Positions 11,101 to 23,242 of a stretch of DNA of 64,000 nucleotides are shown one piece after another (the stretch's first letter is position 1; each line of letters opens with the position of its first letter). The stretch is from assembly GCA_048013815.1 (NCBI GenBank), contig CM106586.1, forward strand, positions 9,610,001 through 9,674,000, in the 5' to 3' direction. This DNA is from Setoptus koraiensis (taxonomy: Eukaryota > Arthropoda). A model generated the notes under the pieces. The model was not told the origin of the DNA. It did not search any database and saw only the letters and a list, made by a program, of their open reading frames with translations. Made by a program: the position numbers and the translations under genes.

Positions 11101-14100
11101 GACACGCGGTCACCTGTTTGGCCCGTGGCGCCTGGTCTTGATATGACATATTATATAATGTGTCCGACACACGGTTGCCATTGTTAAGCGCGCATTGTGT
11201 GACGCTGACTGATATCCGGGTGCATATGTGCTCGGCTTGAATTTTGGCGCTTGTAGTTGTTGGCGCCCCCTCGCTTCGGAGTCACAATGTCTTGTTAGCA
11301 GCGGTGATGCATTGCATAATAACAAGCATTGTGCAAGCATAATACACTCGCGGACATATCGCATCGTGTGTCGGACTCCGCTCCACTGTGCCGTCCCCCT
11401 GCAAGCGCCCCATTTCAACTATGGCGTTGCAACCATAGCAAGAGCGGCTGCGGTCGCATCATGCGACTCGCAAGCGATCCCCCGTTCGCACGAGGGGCCC
11501 CATCGGGGCGCGAATAGCAGCGAATAGCCGCGAACAGCCGCGAACAGCGGCCAAGAATAGCGGGCAAGAATAGCGGCCGAGGATAGCGGCCGAGTGAGGC
11601 GGCGGTAACACGAGCCGTATTGTATTGCGCGCTGTCAGCTTATTTTAAATAAAACTCTGGCTGTTGGCGCCGATCGGTCGCAAACGAACGCCAACGGGCC
11701 AGCCCTGTCAGCAAGTTGCAAAACCGGCCCGACCAGTCAAGCGTCAGCGGCGCCCGCACACAGCCGACAGGTAAACAAGGCCACTAATAGGCCGCGGCGC
11801 TACCTGCCCGGTAATACCTGGCTCGAGCCGCTTGTCGGCGAGCTGGTTATCGGCGCCATTATCTGGTCAATAATTTGATTTCGATGCAGCGGCCACCAAC
11901 TCGAGCGAGCCACCAGCCGAATCGAGGCCCCGGAATGAATGAGAAACGGGCCCCTTTGTTACGCGGCCCCCTCACGCTGCCCTACGCGTCCGTTGATGCA
12001 GTCATGTATGTCCGATAATATTAGACCAATATCATATTGGCAATATGTTTCTATAATCATGCTGCGCTATCTCGCAGCCAGATATTGCAGCGCGATGTCA
12101 AATATGCGATTCGTGCGCGATCACAGCGAAATTTAGCGACAATCATATCGCGCCTGCATCGCGGGCCCCCGTGATACAGCGGCCCGGGCGAACCCGATGC
12201 CGCCTGTCTGGCACAGGTGATCTGGTGTGTCTCGACAGCGATCTAATCACTTTGAAATGGCAACTCGCAACTGGCTAGACGGTCGCGATATGGATTTGGG
12301 CCCGCGTTGCATCATGCAACTTGCATGGGACCAGCAACATCGAGCGATAGCCGCAGTATATCCACGCTCGGATAAAATGCGGATATCGATGGTGTGCTGG
12401 GCGCTGGTGCGTCAGCCCGAGTGACTCACATACTGTGAATCACATTGTGTGAGTGAGGGCACCGGAATCGACGCGAGTTCACGTTGCTATTCCGGTGCAC
12501 TATTCACGATGAATCAGGATGCCCCATGTCATTCGCAGTATTCATACCATGATTTCATACTGTTTCATAGTGATAGTATGAATATTGAACGGGTCGCTTT
12601 GGGGGCCGGCGACTCGCCGGTGGCAAGTGACACTTTTAGACGTTTGTGCCCCGATGAGATGGGGCCATTTTAGTCGAGGACACACACAGCAATGAATAGG
12701 CACGCACACCGGGCTGCAATTGTTGGCCGGCAATCGCTGCTTGCCGGCCGCACCGGCTCGAGTGGCAACGTGCGCCGGCGGGGCCCGACCGGGGCCCGAA
12801 TGGGCCGATATGAGCCGAAATGAGGCGCCCTAATGAGCGAATCGCGTGCTCTCCGGCTGACCGGCGCAAATTAGTCGGGTCGATCGTAAATTAGCTCACG
12901 AACAATTGCTGCTGTGAACTGGACAAACGCGCACACACAGTTCAGCCAGTCGGGGTCGAATCAATTCAGGTATCGCACACAATTGGCAATTGCGCCAAGC
13001 ATCCGACTGACCACGATGAGATTTGCATTCGAGTTGCGACTGGCCAAAAGTCAACCGCTTGCTTGCACTGGCGAGCTTGCCGCTAGGGCCAATCGGGGCT
13101 GGCCCCTTGCCGTTGCAACTTGGAACTTCCAAGTTGCGATTTGCGCCAATTTGAAATTTCAAGCCGCGACTCGTAGCCTGCGAGCGTCGACGAAAATGCT
13201 GACCAGCGGACATTGGCGGCTCGACGAGCGGCAGCGGGTCTCGTAGTGCCGAGCGCCGCCGGGCGTCGCCGAATTGCAGTAGGCGCCCCATAGGTTGGCA
13301 ACTTTCGGGGCCTGCGGTAACACGTTACTGCGGTAACACGAGAAAACACGTGTAATGGTGTCCGTTTGTTTGCCGTGTCGCGCGTATCTGCTGAGACGCG
13401 ATATCGGCGCTATGTGGGCGCGATAGCTGCCCGATATTGGCGAGTTAGCCGGCTCAGTTTGGTGTCGGGGCAAATGTAAATAAGGGGCCGATGCAAATAG
13501 CAAATAGTGTTGTAAGCAGCGCCAATTATTGTTGGGGCGCCGGCGCCGCCGTGCCAAAAAACGCCACCGAGCCAAACAATGGGAGCGCGTTTGCAGATCG
13601 CGCAGCTCAATTCGGCCAGCGGGCCCCACTGAATGGGGCCAACTGACCGAATGGGGCCCACTGATCAAATGGTGCTGGCAGCGTCTGCCAGAGCCGTTGC
13701 GTAGCCGTTTACACGCTAGGTTACATAACAACTCTGGCCAATATCAATAATGGTGCTGCTGTTTGCTGGCCCAAGAAAGTTACATAATGTTGTGTTCGGC
13801 CTGATATGCCGTTGGCCAGTTTTGAGCGCCACTGCAACTGGCCGCCATTTGGACCCGTTGGGGCCCCGCGATCCATTTGGATCCGTTCGGTTGGCTCGGC
13901 GCATTATTGATGGGCGCCGGCGAGTGGGTCTCGGAGAAACACAAGCGAGAATATTGGTTAAGCCGAGATTGGCCAATAAACAGCTCAACTGCAACAGTGG
14001 TTGTCATGCAACTCGCACGCCAGACGGGCCCAACTGTGGGCCCCAGAATTTGTGGGCCAGAAGTTGGGGCGCACAATCGGGTAGCGGCAGCAGCAATTGT

Positions 14101-15880
14101 GCCGACACTTTGCGCTTCATTAGAGAAATAAAAAGGGGCCCGAGCCGAAGTGAAAAAAGAATCACTGACCGTTGGCACATGACTGACAAATCGACACGCT
14201 GCCCCGTTTTTGGGCCGGCCACTCAGGCCAGCGCAACAACGGGGCCCCTCTGGCCAGCTAAACTACAGGGGCCCTCAAAAAACGACAGCTCGCAGCGAAC
14301 ATGACCGATGTTGTCTTGTCGAAACAACACCGATAACATGGTGCCATGACCGGGTTGTCGGTCCGCTGCCAGGCCGACCGACAACATCGACAACATCGAC
14401 AAATCGATCGTGTTCTCGCCGACAACTTCTCGGCGTGCTCTCGGCGTGCTCTCGGCCCGCCTGTCGGGCCCCTTGGCCGGCCCGCGCGTCACAGCTGGCA
14501 GCGTCGCTGCGGCTGCTTGCGCCGGCCCGACGGCGGCCTCATCTGGCGTAAAAAATTCAATTGGCGCAAATTTAATGGTGCGACTGGCATCGATTCGCGC
14601 CGCCATCAACAACTCAAACAACTCAAACAACTCCAACAACCTCAACAACTCCAACAACTCACAGCCCCGGCAACTGGCCACTCGAGCTCGCACAATAATC
14701 ACAATTTAACAATTGGCCAACAACAACGGCCTCGCCAGCAGTTGTTAACGGGCCCGAGTGGGGCCCACAATTTGTTGCGTAACAGTTAACAGCCACATAT
14801 ATGTAGTTGCCAGCTGCATGTGTGGCTGTGCGAATCGATTTGTCCATTTGTCTGATTGATTTCATCAAGTGATATCATCGCCACACTGACCGCTTGCTCG
14901 CTGGGTCAAGCGTCGCTGTGGCGGCCACGCCGAAATTGATTACAATTGGGGCCCAATTGTTTATTTGTTTGCTTCGTTTGTTTGCTTGTAAACACGCGCG
15001 TTGATGGTGGCCGAAGTTGCCGCTCGGAACGCTTCCCAATTCGAGCGCCTCGAACGCTCCCAGCGCCGCCGACGTTCGAGCACAACAATGGCGCAACGGC
15101 GCCTCATTGAGCCAGCCAGCCGGCCGACCGGCCAAACGAACAAGCAAACAAACGAGGCGACTTGCAGCGGTTCGGCACGCGATCCCTGACCAGCGACAAT
15201 GACCACAGACCGAGTGGCCAAGACAAACAAACAAACAAGCCCCACACAAGTGGCCTCAGCGGCGATCTTGGGGCGCGCGCTGGGGCCGCCGCTGCGGCCA
15301 CCGGTCCAGCCGACCAGACTGGCCAGACTGGTCAGAACGGCCAAACTCGCCAGACTGGCCAGACTCGCCAGACTGGGCCCCACTCTGGCGAGCCACTGGC
15401 AACTGTTAGCGAGCTGGGCCCCACTGGCGATGGGGCCGCCGCTGGTCGCCCCTGTGATCGTTTGGCCGATCGCCAATAATAACGGAGTTAATGGCACGCA
15501 GCATTAGTGTTTTGGTTACACGACCGGCTCGCAACCCGACCAAATGATGTGTAAACGGCCGCCGGCCCGCCATGGACTGGCCGGCCCGGTCGCGGCTCGT
15601 AGCGCCGCCGTTGCCAGCGATTGCTGCTGCCGGGCAGTCGGGCCGACGCACCGTCAGGCTGGACGACGGCGCGACGGGCTAGCCGACAGCGCGACGGGCT
15701 GGCGCTCAATTTGGCGGGGCCCCTAATGAGTCCGATGAGTTCTAATTTGCGTATCACTGCGGCTGCTGCCCGAGCGCCTCACAATGTGAGGCTCACATGT
15801 GGCGTTTGCATTGTGCGCAGCTAATCAGCATCGGCGGCACCGCTGGCGTGTCCGCGCCTCAATATGCCCGCAATGCGGCG
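8101..15880. other. GC-rich gene-free block, middle-left part
   Basis: Long open frames exist on both strands but are Arg/Ala/Gly/Pro-rich, overlap in several frames and show no domain, as expected by chance in GC-rich DNA. The block is dense in GGGCCC and GGGGCCCC (for example near 8286, 9201, 9894, 10392, 10852, 11493, 13861, 14241 and 15715) and short tandem repeats. These include CAA-type repeats near 10283-10345 and 14608-14660, AATAGCGGCCGAG-like units near 11510-11590 and CCAGACTGGC units near 15315-15375. TTACATAA occurs at 13721 and 13780, and TTGCGTAA at 14775. Confidence 0.6.
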
Positions 15881-15884
15881 CGGA

Positions 15885-15921
15885 TGTTCAACATAATACA
15901 GTGAGTGTATCATGTTGAACA
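15885..15921. repeat. Hairpin, 16-bp arms
   Basis: TGTTCAACATAATACA and TGTATCATGTTGAACA are inverted copies with one mismatch, separated by 5 nt. A TTATGTAA word follows at 15949. Confidence 0.9.
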
Positions 15922-16094
15922 CATTGTATTATATTACTGTTTAATGTGTTATGTAATCACGCCACAGGAAGCAGCGGCCCGATAAGCGGCCAGATAATAT
16001 CTGTCAATATGCAGCAGAATCATATCTGGCTCGAGTGGCGCAGCTAATTTCACTGATTGAATTGCGAGTCGGCGAGTCGGCGGCGGGGCCCCTG

Positions 16095-16129
16095 GCCGCT
16101 CTAGAGTCTGGCCGCCAGACTCTAGCGGC
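16095..16129. repeat. Hairpin, 11-bp perfect core
   Basis: CTAGAGTCTGG and CCAGACTCTAG flank a 3-nt loop; four more GCCG/CGGC pairs extend the stem beyond a 2-nt bulge. A GGGGCCCC lies about 10 bp to the left. Confidence 0.9.
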
Positions 16130-17223
16130 TGTTTGAATGGCATCCGTTTGGCCGTTTGCCGTTTGGCCTGGCCAGACGGCCGCACAATCGCATGAGGGGG
16201 CAGGCTGAATCTGTGCCCGTTGCAGAGGCTCCGATTTATCCCCGGCGCCTCGCGCAGAGCCGCAGAGCCAGTTGCCGTTGGGCCGAACAGGCCCGAGAAC
16301 ATCTCAGGCTGAGCAATGTTCGCAAGTGGAGCGAGAGAGATACCCAAGAATGCGCCGTCGTCTTGTCGGGCCCTGATTGCGGACCCGCCGACTAAGCCGC
16401 GCCAGCTTAAGCAAAAGTCGCTCAGACACGTAATAACACGCGCACCCGTAACGTGTGGCCGCTAATGTGAGCCGGCCGGAGCTTGCATAGTTATGCGGAC
16501 CCCATAGTGACCATTAGTCACATTAGTTGCGCCACTGGTCGCATGCCATGATCGCTGTGACGGCGCTTGTGCGCCACACTGGGCCCCATCATTGGGCCCC
16601 GTGGCAGTATGCAAGGCGCAGTGCGTGTGGCCAGTAGTAATGTGTCCATGCAAAAGGTATCCATTTCGAGTGTTTGCTACGACGGTTGTAGCACAACCGG
16701 CCAAATTAATACGCCGCTGCTGCCGTGAATACCACCACTATGTAACGTTATAGCAGTTATCGCATTACATAACAACCATTTCGGGCCACAGTGGCCCCAA
16801 AACGAGATAAAATGTAACCAAGTGAGATGCCAGCACACATAAACGAGCCGTGCCGGAAGTGGAGTGGCAAAGTCGCCTAGTGGGCCACTAGGTAACTAGT
16901 GGCACACATAATATTGCAGCCGGCGTGAAGAGATGGCGCTATGCGGAAATTATACCATCGATTATTGGATGCCATAATATAGTGCGCGCACATAATCTCC
17001 TTGGGTCTCGCACCCAGTGACTCTCCCACCGAGGGCCCCCGTGAGGACCCAGTTACCTGTGGCGAGACATGAATGGGCAATCATTCTAATGATTCATTGA
17101 GGCGTACGTCCGTCGGCGTCGCAAATCGCGAGGGCCCCGCATGCGCGTCACAGCGCACACTGCCAATTGAGAATTGAGAATTGGGGCTAATAAATAGGCA
17201 CGGCTAATTTATATTATATATAC

Positions 17224-17270
17224 GGGCCATATATCGCCGCGTTATATGGCCCGCGTTATATGCGGCGATA
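17224..17270. repeat. Two overlapping, mutually exclusive hairpins
   Basis: GGGCCATATA (17224-17233) pairs with TATATGGCCC (17243-17252). TATCGCCGC (17232-17240) pairs with GCGGCGATA (17262-17270). The arms overlap, so only one stem can form at a time. Confidence 0.85.
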
Positions 17271-18954
17271 CTTTTCAGCCGATTAGTGCCGCTTGTCGAA
17301 TGGATAAATAGGTGAACATTAAGCATTCAGCATTCGCCTGCCCGAGCCTCGCCAGCCGAAGGGGCCAAATCAAATGAAATGGCGCAACTCTTAAGTGGTT
17401 GTCGCAAGCGCGACGAGCGGACATATGGTGCCCCGTTCACATCAATCACATCACCCGTTAGCTTGGCCGCCGTGCTGCCCATTACATAACACACAGCACA
17501 GTAAATTACTGTCAATAATGTTATGTAAGCGTTACATTGCCAGGCCCCTGTCACCTGTCGTGCAACGGCGAGCCACAGATGACATTACGCAATACGCATG
17601 TACACGTTCATTGTGGATAGACGCCGGGCCTCATTGGGGCCCCTCATTTGTTGTTTGCGAATCGCTGACGTATTGCTGGCGCAGTTAGTTGGTGGCGCAG
17701 TTTGTTGCGTCACACAATTTGTGTCGCTTGGCGTTGGCCAGCCAGTGGCCAGTGGCCCGGTGCTGGCTGAATTGGTGAATAGGTTGGCTGGCATGCATGA
17801 CAGGGGGTCACTCAGGCCAGCCAACAACTATTATTATGTAATAACGATGGCTGGCATATTGAATAAGTGACGCGTGATTAAAGTGACGCCCGGCGCCACA
17901 AGCGCGCAATACAAACGCATGGGCAACATTCAACAACGACAAGGTGATTTATGGGCGCCCCAACGATACGGCGCCTCAACGGGGGCACCCCGCTCACACA
18001 CTGCTCAATCGCTGGCTAGCACTCAATCCGAGCTAGTGGCAATGATAGCGCGATGCCGCCAGTGTGATACACGCCATTAACGGCAATAATACCCGCGCCC
18101 ATCAAATGTGTCAAAATCAAATAAAACCCCAATCCATTATTCATTATTATCGGCTGAATACACCAATTCAGCTCGCTCGGGCTCATGGGCGAAATGCACA
18201 ACAACGCGTCATTGTGGGCCCGCTGGCCAACGACGTTGAACGACGATTTATTTATATGCCAGCACGGCAATGATGATGATCATTGACACATGTGCATTTT
18301 GCAGGTCACCTCGGGGCCCCGCGCCAGCTATCGTCACTATTTATAGCCCGGCTTGTTGAGTAGCGACAGTAAATGGGAGGCCCAGAATTGACTTGTAAAC
18401 TTGTCACACAGAACAAGTGTTGCCTTTTTGGGCCGCTCATTCCCGCGCTGGGGCCCGAGCTCGACACGGACTCTCTCGGGGCCCCTGATGCCCGCTACGT
18501 GTTGGCGCGTCACTCGCGCAAAAACACACATAAAGAACGGGCACTCTCGTTATGTGACTGCTACAGATTGCGGGCCCCAATGGGGCCCGCAATCCGGCGC
18601 ACGCACTGAATCGGGGCGCATCCAATGCGATTCGTAGTCTGAGAATGCATCCGACAACAACAACAACAACAACAATAATCTTTCGCCAGTGGCATAATCA
18701 TGCCAGCCGGCCATTGTGTTTACATGATAACACGATGATGATCATCGTCTCCAAGTCGGCGGCTCGCCCCCGACGGCCGGCTGAATATTCAGCCGCTCGC
18801 CGCGCGCAACACCCGCGCCAGCCAACCCGAACCGAGAGCCAGCCAACCAGAGAATCGGGCCGGTCGTCGAGCGAACAAGCTCGTGCGGCCGGCTGCAAGT
18901 TGCAGTCTGCTTGTCCCTGGTCTCGGGCTCGCGCACCAGCCGCGCCGTGCGTTT

Positions 18955-19025
18955 GGCCCCAGTTCGCGGCAGTTCGCGGCGGTTCGCGGCGGTTCGAGGC
19001 GGTCCGCGGCAGCTCGCAGCGGGCC
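18955..19025. repeat. 10-bp minisatellite
   Basis: Imperfect tandem units of GTTCGCGGCG, with GGTTCGAGGC and GGTCCGCGGC variants. A second decamer-like array (CGCTCTGGGC) lies at about 19310-19385. Confidence 0.75.
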
Positions 19026-20109
19026 GTGCGAGCACGTGCAAACTGCCTTTCGCTGTCAACCTTTGCGCTTCCGATTCGCCAGCTTCGAGGGCGCCGATTC
19101 AATCGGGCGCGCGCGTACACCGTCGCGACCCATAAACATTGGCTGCATAAACTGGCTGCGGGGCGCCGGCTCGGCCGAAATCTGCACGCTATCGGCGCCC
19201 CCGAACCACTCTCTATCGGCGATAAATCTCTGACATTACGACACATAACGACGAGCCGATGTGCGTATTAGAGTAATGCGATGATTTTTATTTTCACGCT
19301 CATCGCTCCCGCTCGGGCGCGCTCGGGTCCGCTCTGGTCCGCTCTGGGCCGCTCTGGGCCTCTCTGGGCCACTCTGGACCTAAAGTCCCTTTGGAGGAGC
19401 GTCGCGCCCGAACGGGGGCGTCGCCGGCGCTGCAACTGCCTGCTCTCGGGCCGACAGCTCGGGCCCCGAGAAGAACAACCGATTACGCACGCGCCAACGG
19501 GGTCCAGCGTCGGCAGACGAGCATCAAGTTTGCACCTCGGCATGATATGCCTGCCGAGATGTGCGAGCGTGGGGCCCGCTGTGAGTGAGGGGCCCACGGT
19601 GGCGCAACCAAGTGAAGCAGCACTTTTTGCCATCAATGAATTTTGAATTCAATTTGAATGAATATTAGCGACTGGCAGCGTGACATGTAGACAACTGAAC
19701 AACATGTGTGTGTCATTGCAGGCCCAGCTAAAGTGTACGGCAAAGTGGCCCCAAATCTGGCCCCACTTTAGGGGTGTGACAGCCGGAATTTGTTCATATG
19801 GGCGCTTGCGCTAGTTGCGAGCCGCGCCACTGGCGCCCGATCCAGCCAGCTAATCTAATAACCGTGCAATATTCACAGATATATTCACGTATATATAGAT
19901 ATTTGCCTGCTGCCAAGTGGGCACGGGGGGGGGGGCGCGATTTGTTTACGCTTGTTTGCAAATTGTTTCCCACTGGCACTGGCAATAATAGTTCAAGTGT
20001 ATCGTCGGGGCCCCATTCGCGTCGCGAATCATCTCTGGCTGGCGCGTCGAGTGGCGGGTTCGCACGGCGCCCATCGGAGCTGCCGATGGCTGCATGTCTC
20101 GTCGGCTGG

Positions 20110-20174
20110 TGGCGCCAATATCGGGCTTCGTGTCGCTCGCCACGTCGCCGGGCGCGTCGCCGATATTGGCGCCA
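20110..20174. repeat. Hairpin, 15-bp perfect arms
   Basis: TGGCGCCAATATCGG at 20110-20124 and its exact complement at 20160-20174, with a 35-nt GC-rich loop. Confidence 0.95.
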
Positions 20175-20244
20175 AAAAATTAGCATAAATCAGGCAGACG
20201 GCGCCCAGCTAAACGTAACGAGCCGGCGATGGCCAGCGCCAATT

Positions 20245-20310
20245 CGCAGCCAAAATCCGCCAATCGACGAGCGGATGGCGGCCGGCGATTGGCGGACTTT
20301 CTCGGCTGCG
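20245..20310. repeat. Imperfect, pre-miRNA-like hairpin
   Basis: CGCAGCC plus TCCGCCAATCG on the left arm pair with CGATTGGCGGA plus GGCTGCG on the right. A small asymmetric internal loop (4 versus about 7 nt) and a 19-nt terminal loop interrupt the stem. Shape and length resemble a short miRNA precursor, but nothing shows that it is transcribed. Confidence 0.6.
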
Positions 20311-20744
20311 TTGTCGCTGTGAGGCGATTTGGTGCGAATAACGACAAAACGGGCACCGACCCCCGCAGCAGAGACAACATTTATGGCGCGACTGCATCGC
20401 GCAAAGTCAATTGGGTGACTGGCTGGCGAGCCAGGGGAGCCGCGCCGCATTGCCGTGATAGGAATGGGGCCCGAGCTGCCATTAGCAGCGCCATTACTGG
20501 GTGAGCGGCGGGCGTGTTGCACGCGGGGCCCCTTGATCAGGGCGGCCAATTGTAGTTAATGATGATGGTGTTGGCTCGTTTTAATGACGTCTCTGCTGGC
20601 GGCCACATTATGTAATATGTATTATGTACAATCATATTGTGCGCCTATGTTTACAACAACAAAACTGTGTGTGCGACGAGTGCGCGCTAGATTTGCGTGA
20701 AACGATGAAAAATTATCCATTAAATTGCGGCCCGACGCTTATGC

Positions 20745-20885
20745 AGACTCCGCATTGCAACAACACCGACAACAACTGCGCCGGCCCGAGCAGCAGCGGC
20801 CGCAACAGCGACAACAACCACGGCAACAACAACAACGGCGGCAACAGCAACAACAACCACGGCAACAACAGCAACGACGGCGCCA
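20745..20885. repeat. CAA/CGGCAA-type low-complexity repeat
   Basis: Interrupted CAACAAC and CGGCAACAAC units. All apparent open frames here are Gln/Asn/Val runs produced by the repeat. Confidence 0.8.
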
Positions 20886-21617
20886 AAAGCCGAACGCCGA
20901 AAGGGGCCCCAGCCAGGCAGCCAGCCAGACAGACAGACAGACAGGCCTGCCGAGACAGGGAAGAAATTAATCACGGTCTCGCTGGCTAGGTGTACAACAA
21001 GCGATTACGTAAGCAGCCAGTTGTAGCCGGTGGCGGCGCCGGCGCCAGTTATTAATATGTTGCAGCAACGCTGTTGTTGTTGTTGTTGCTGCTGGTATAT
21101 CATTATGAATGATGCAACCGGATGATTCCAGCACCTTGCGCAACTACCTAGTTACACAGTTGTTACATAATAGCACATAGTTACATAACTGCATTACAAT
21201 TGCTGGCCGGGCCGGGCCGGCTCGCCTGTGGGCCAGCGTGCCCAACGGTTAACGCGCAAACCGATTCTCGTCTCTATGACCGCACTGACATTGTGGGCCT
21301 CACAATGCGGGCACACTGTGCGCTACACGATGCGAAGCTATTCAATTAAATGGGGCCCCTTTGCACACCTTTGCAGGGCTCGTCTGGCGTGTGCGTGTCA
21401 TCAATTTTTAACTATTAAATTGCGTCGTGCCTCATTACTCGTATTATACGAGTCCGGCATGCTGACACGCCAGACAAGTCAGCCAGCCGGGCGAGCGGAC
21501 AGCTCGAGGCACGAGCAGCGTCACAGTGGGCCCTGTCAGCTCATGAGCGACAGCCGAGCAACAAAAGGGGCCCCACAAGCTGGCGATGTCTGGCGCGGTG
21601 GGCGCCCGGCACGCCTC

Positions 21618-21640
21618 GTGACTCACAAGTTGTGAGTCAC
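21618..21640. repeat. Near-perfect palindrome, 11-bp arms
   Basis: GTGACTCACAA, a single G, then TTGTGAGTCAC. Confidence 0.95.
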
Positions 21641-21643
21641 AAC

Positions 21644-21683
21644 TTGCATCGGGCAATTCGCGGGCTCAAGTTGCCCGACGCAA
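21644..21683. repeat. Hairpin, 13-bp arms
   Basis: TTGCATCGGGCAA and TTGCCCGACGCAA pair with one G-T type mismatch around a 14-nt loop, 3 bp after the preceding palindrome. Confidence 0.9.
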
Positions 21684-22368
21684 CTGATGCGACTTCCGAC
21701 CGACGCGCCATTGTTACCGCCAATCCGGACTTGTTCTTAGCTACCGACCGTGTTCGGCTCGGTCGGCTGACACCGCGTCCGGACCCCGTAAGAATGAACC
21801 CCGTAAGAATGAAGGGGCCCCGCGAATAAGAACAAGATAATGACAGAAATGAATAGATCCGCACGCGCAAACAAACAATGATTGTGCCAGTGAACCTGCT
21901 GCGCTGCATAGATTACATCTAGGCCATTGTGTATTTAGCGAGCTGTGCCCGAGATAAGTTGGCACAGTGTGCACACTGCCAACTTGTCCGCTTGCTCACT
22001 AGCTTGCCGGCCTGGAAACAGGTTCGCAGGGGCCCCAACATGACGTGGCGCGGCAATTCATCATGGTGCAGCGGTGCGCTGGCAGTGGCAAGCAATTGCC
22101 AAATAGAAACATTATCATTATTGTTATTGTTATTATGTCGCAACTCGACTGGTTGCGCAACTCGTTTTGCATCAGAGGCTCGTTTTATTTTGATGCAAAA
22201 CGATGATGCACACGCTCCGTATCACATGCATACATTTATATATGTTGTATGGGGCCAGATAGATATGTTGTCACAATATTATTGTGTGGTTAGACGGGTA
22301 TATTCAGAGCGTATTCCATTATATTAATTATCTTGTATTTGCGGGCTGTGTATTTGCCGCGATCTGGG

Positions 22369-22370
<2 letters not shown>

Positions 22371-22399
<29 letters not shown>
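22371..22399. repeat. (AC)n microsatellite
   Basis: About 14 pure AC units, ending 9 bp before the next hairpin. Confidence 0.98.
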
Positions 22400-22402
<3 letters not shown>

Positions 22403-22408
22403 GCCACC

Positions 22409-22463
22409 GACGCATTGCGTAACGTGCGTTTTGGTGCAGCGCCCGCGCGTTACGCAATGCGTC
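22409..22463. repeat. Hairpin, 16-bp perfect arms, each with a TTGCGTAA site
   Basis: GACGCATTGCGTAACG at 22409-22424 and its exact complement at 22448-22463, with a 23-nt loop. Each arm carries TTGCGTAA/TTACGCAA, a C/EBP-PAR bZIP type sequence. Confidence 0.95.
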
Positions 22464-22508
22464 AGTGTTTCATATTAGCTGACCACTGCCATTTTGAGCC
22501 ATTATAAA

Positions 22509-22541
22509 ATTTAGATTTAGCGCTGCTAGGTAAATCTAAAT
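22509..22541. repeat. Hairpin, 11-bp perfect arms
   Basis: ATTTAGATTTA and TAAATCTAAAT around an 11-nt loop. Confidence 0.95.
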
Positions 22542-23124
22542 AACCAACATAGTTGCATAACACACAGCTTGTGTGAGCTTGTCAGGCTAAATAATTACGT
22601 AATACACTCAGTATATTACACACTAGTAACTCATAGTGACTCACCATTGGCAAGTCGCATGGCTGCAAATTGAGCGACATTTGGCAAGCTAGCTGGCACG
22701 ATGACCAATTGTTAGCGGTCAGTTGGGTGTGTTGGGGTTTTCTTGCGGCCGGCCCGTTGCAACTTGCAAGCCACAAGAAAGCCCCTGTTTGCTTACAACT
22801 GTTAGTGGGGCCCTTTCGTTTGGGCCCTTTTGCGCAGCTTGCAAGTTGCAAGTTGCAAGTACGGACAGCGATTGTATAATACAAGCTGTATTGTCATGAC
22901 AACTGACCGAGTCGAGCCGACAGGGCGCCCATCGGGGTATTGCGGGCTCAGCAGGATGGGCACTCGCAATGCGGCGCTCGGGTCTGATATCAACTGGTCA
23001 TTAGTGGGCACCTTATTATGCGCTCGTTACGCTCGCGGCTCACTTAACAATGCCCACTATGCAATATGCACGCGTTCACTTATTTATGCCGCTGATATTC
23101 ATGCCTCTATCATTGAGGCTCCTA

Positions 23125-23159
23125 TGTCCGTTAACTGCAAGCGTGCCAGTTAACGGACA
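23125..23159. repeat. Hairpin, 13-bp perfect arms
   Basis: TGTCCGTTAACTG and CAGTTAACGGACA around a 9-nt loop. Confidence 0.95.
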
Positions 23160-23217
23160 ATGGTGCTGGTCAAGTTTAAAGTTGGCGCTATCGCCGCTCG
23201 CCAGTCACTGTCGGCCA

Positions 23218-23242
23218 GTGTGTGTGTGTGTGTGTGTGTGTG
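23218..23242. repeat. (TG)n microsatellite
   Basis: About 12 pure TG units. Confidence 0.97.

Noticed and set aside
18645-19271. 208-codon plus-strand frame beginning with a Thr run
   Set aside because: Thr run from an ACA repeat, the rest Arg/Ala-rich and matched by open frames on the other strand.
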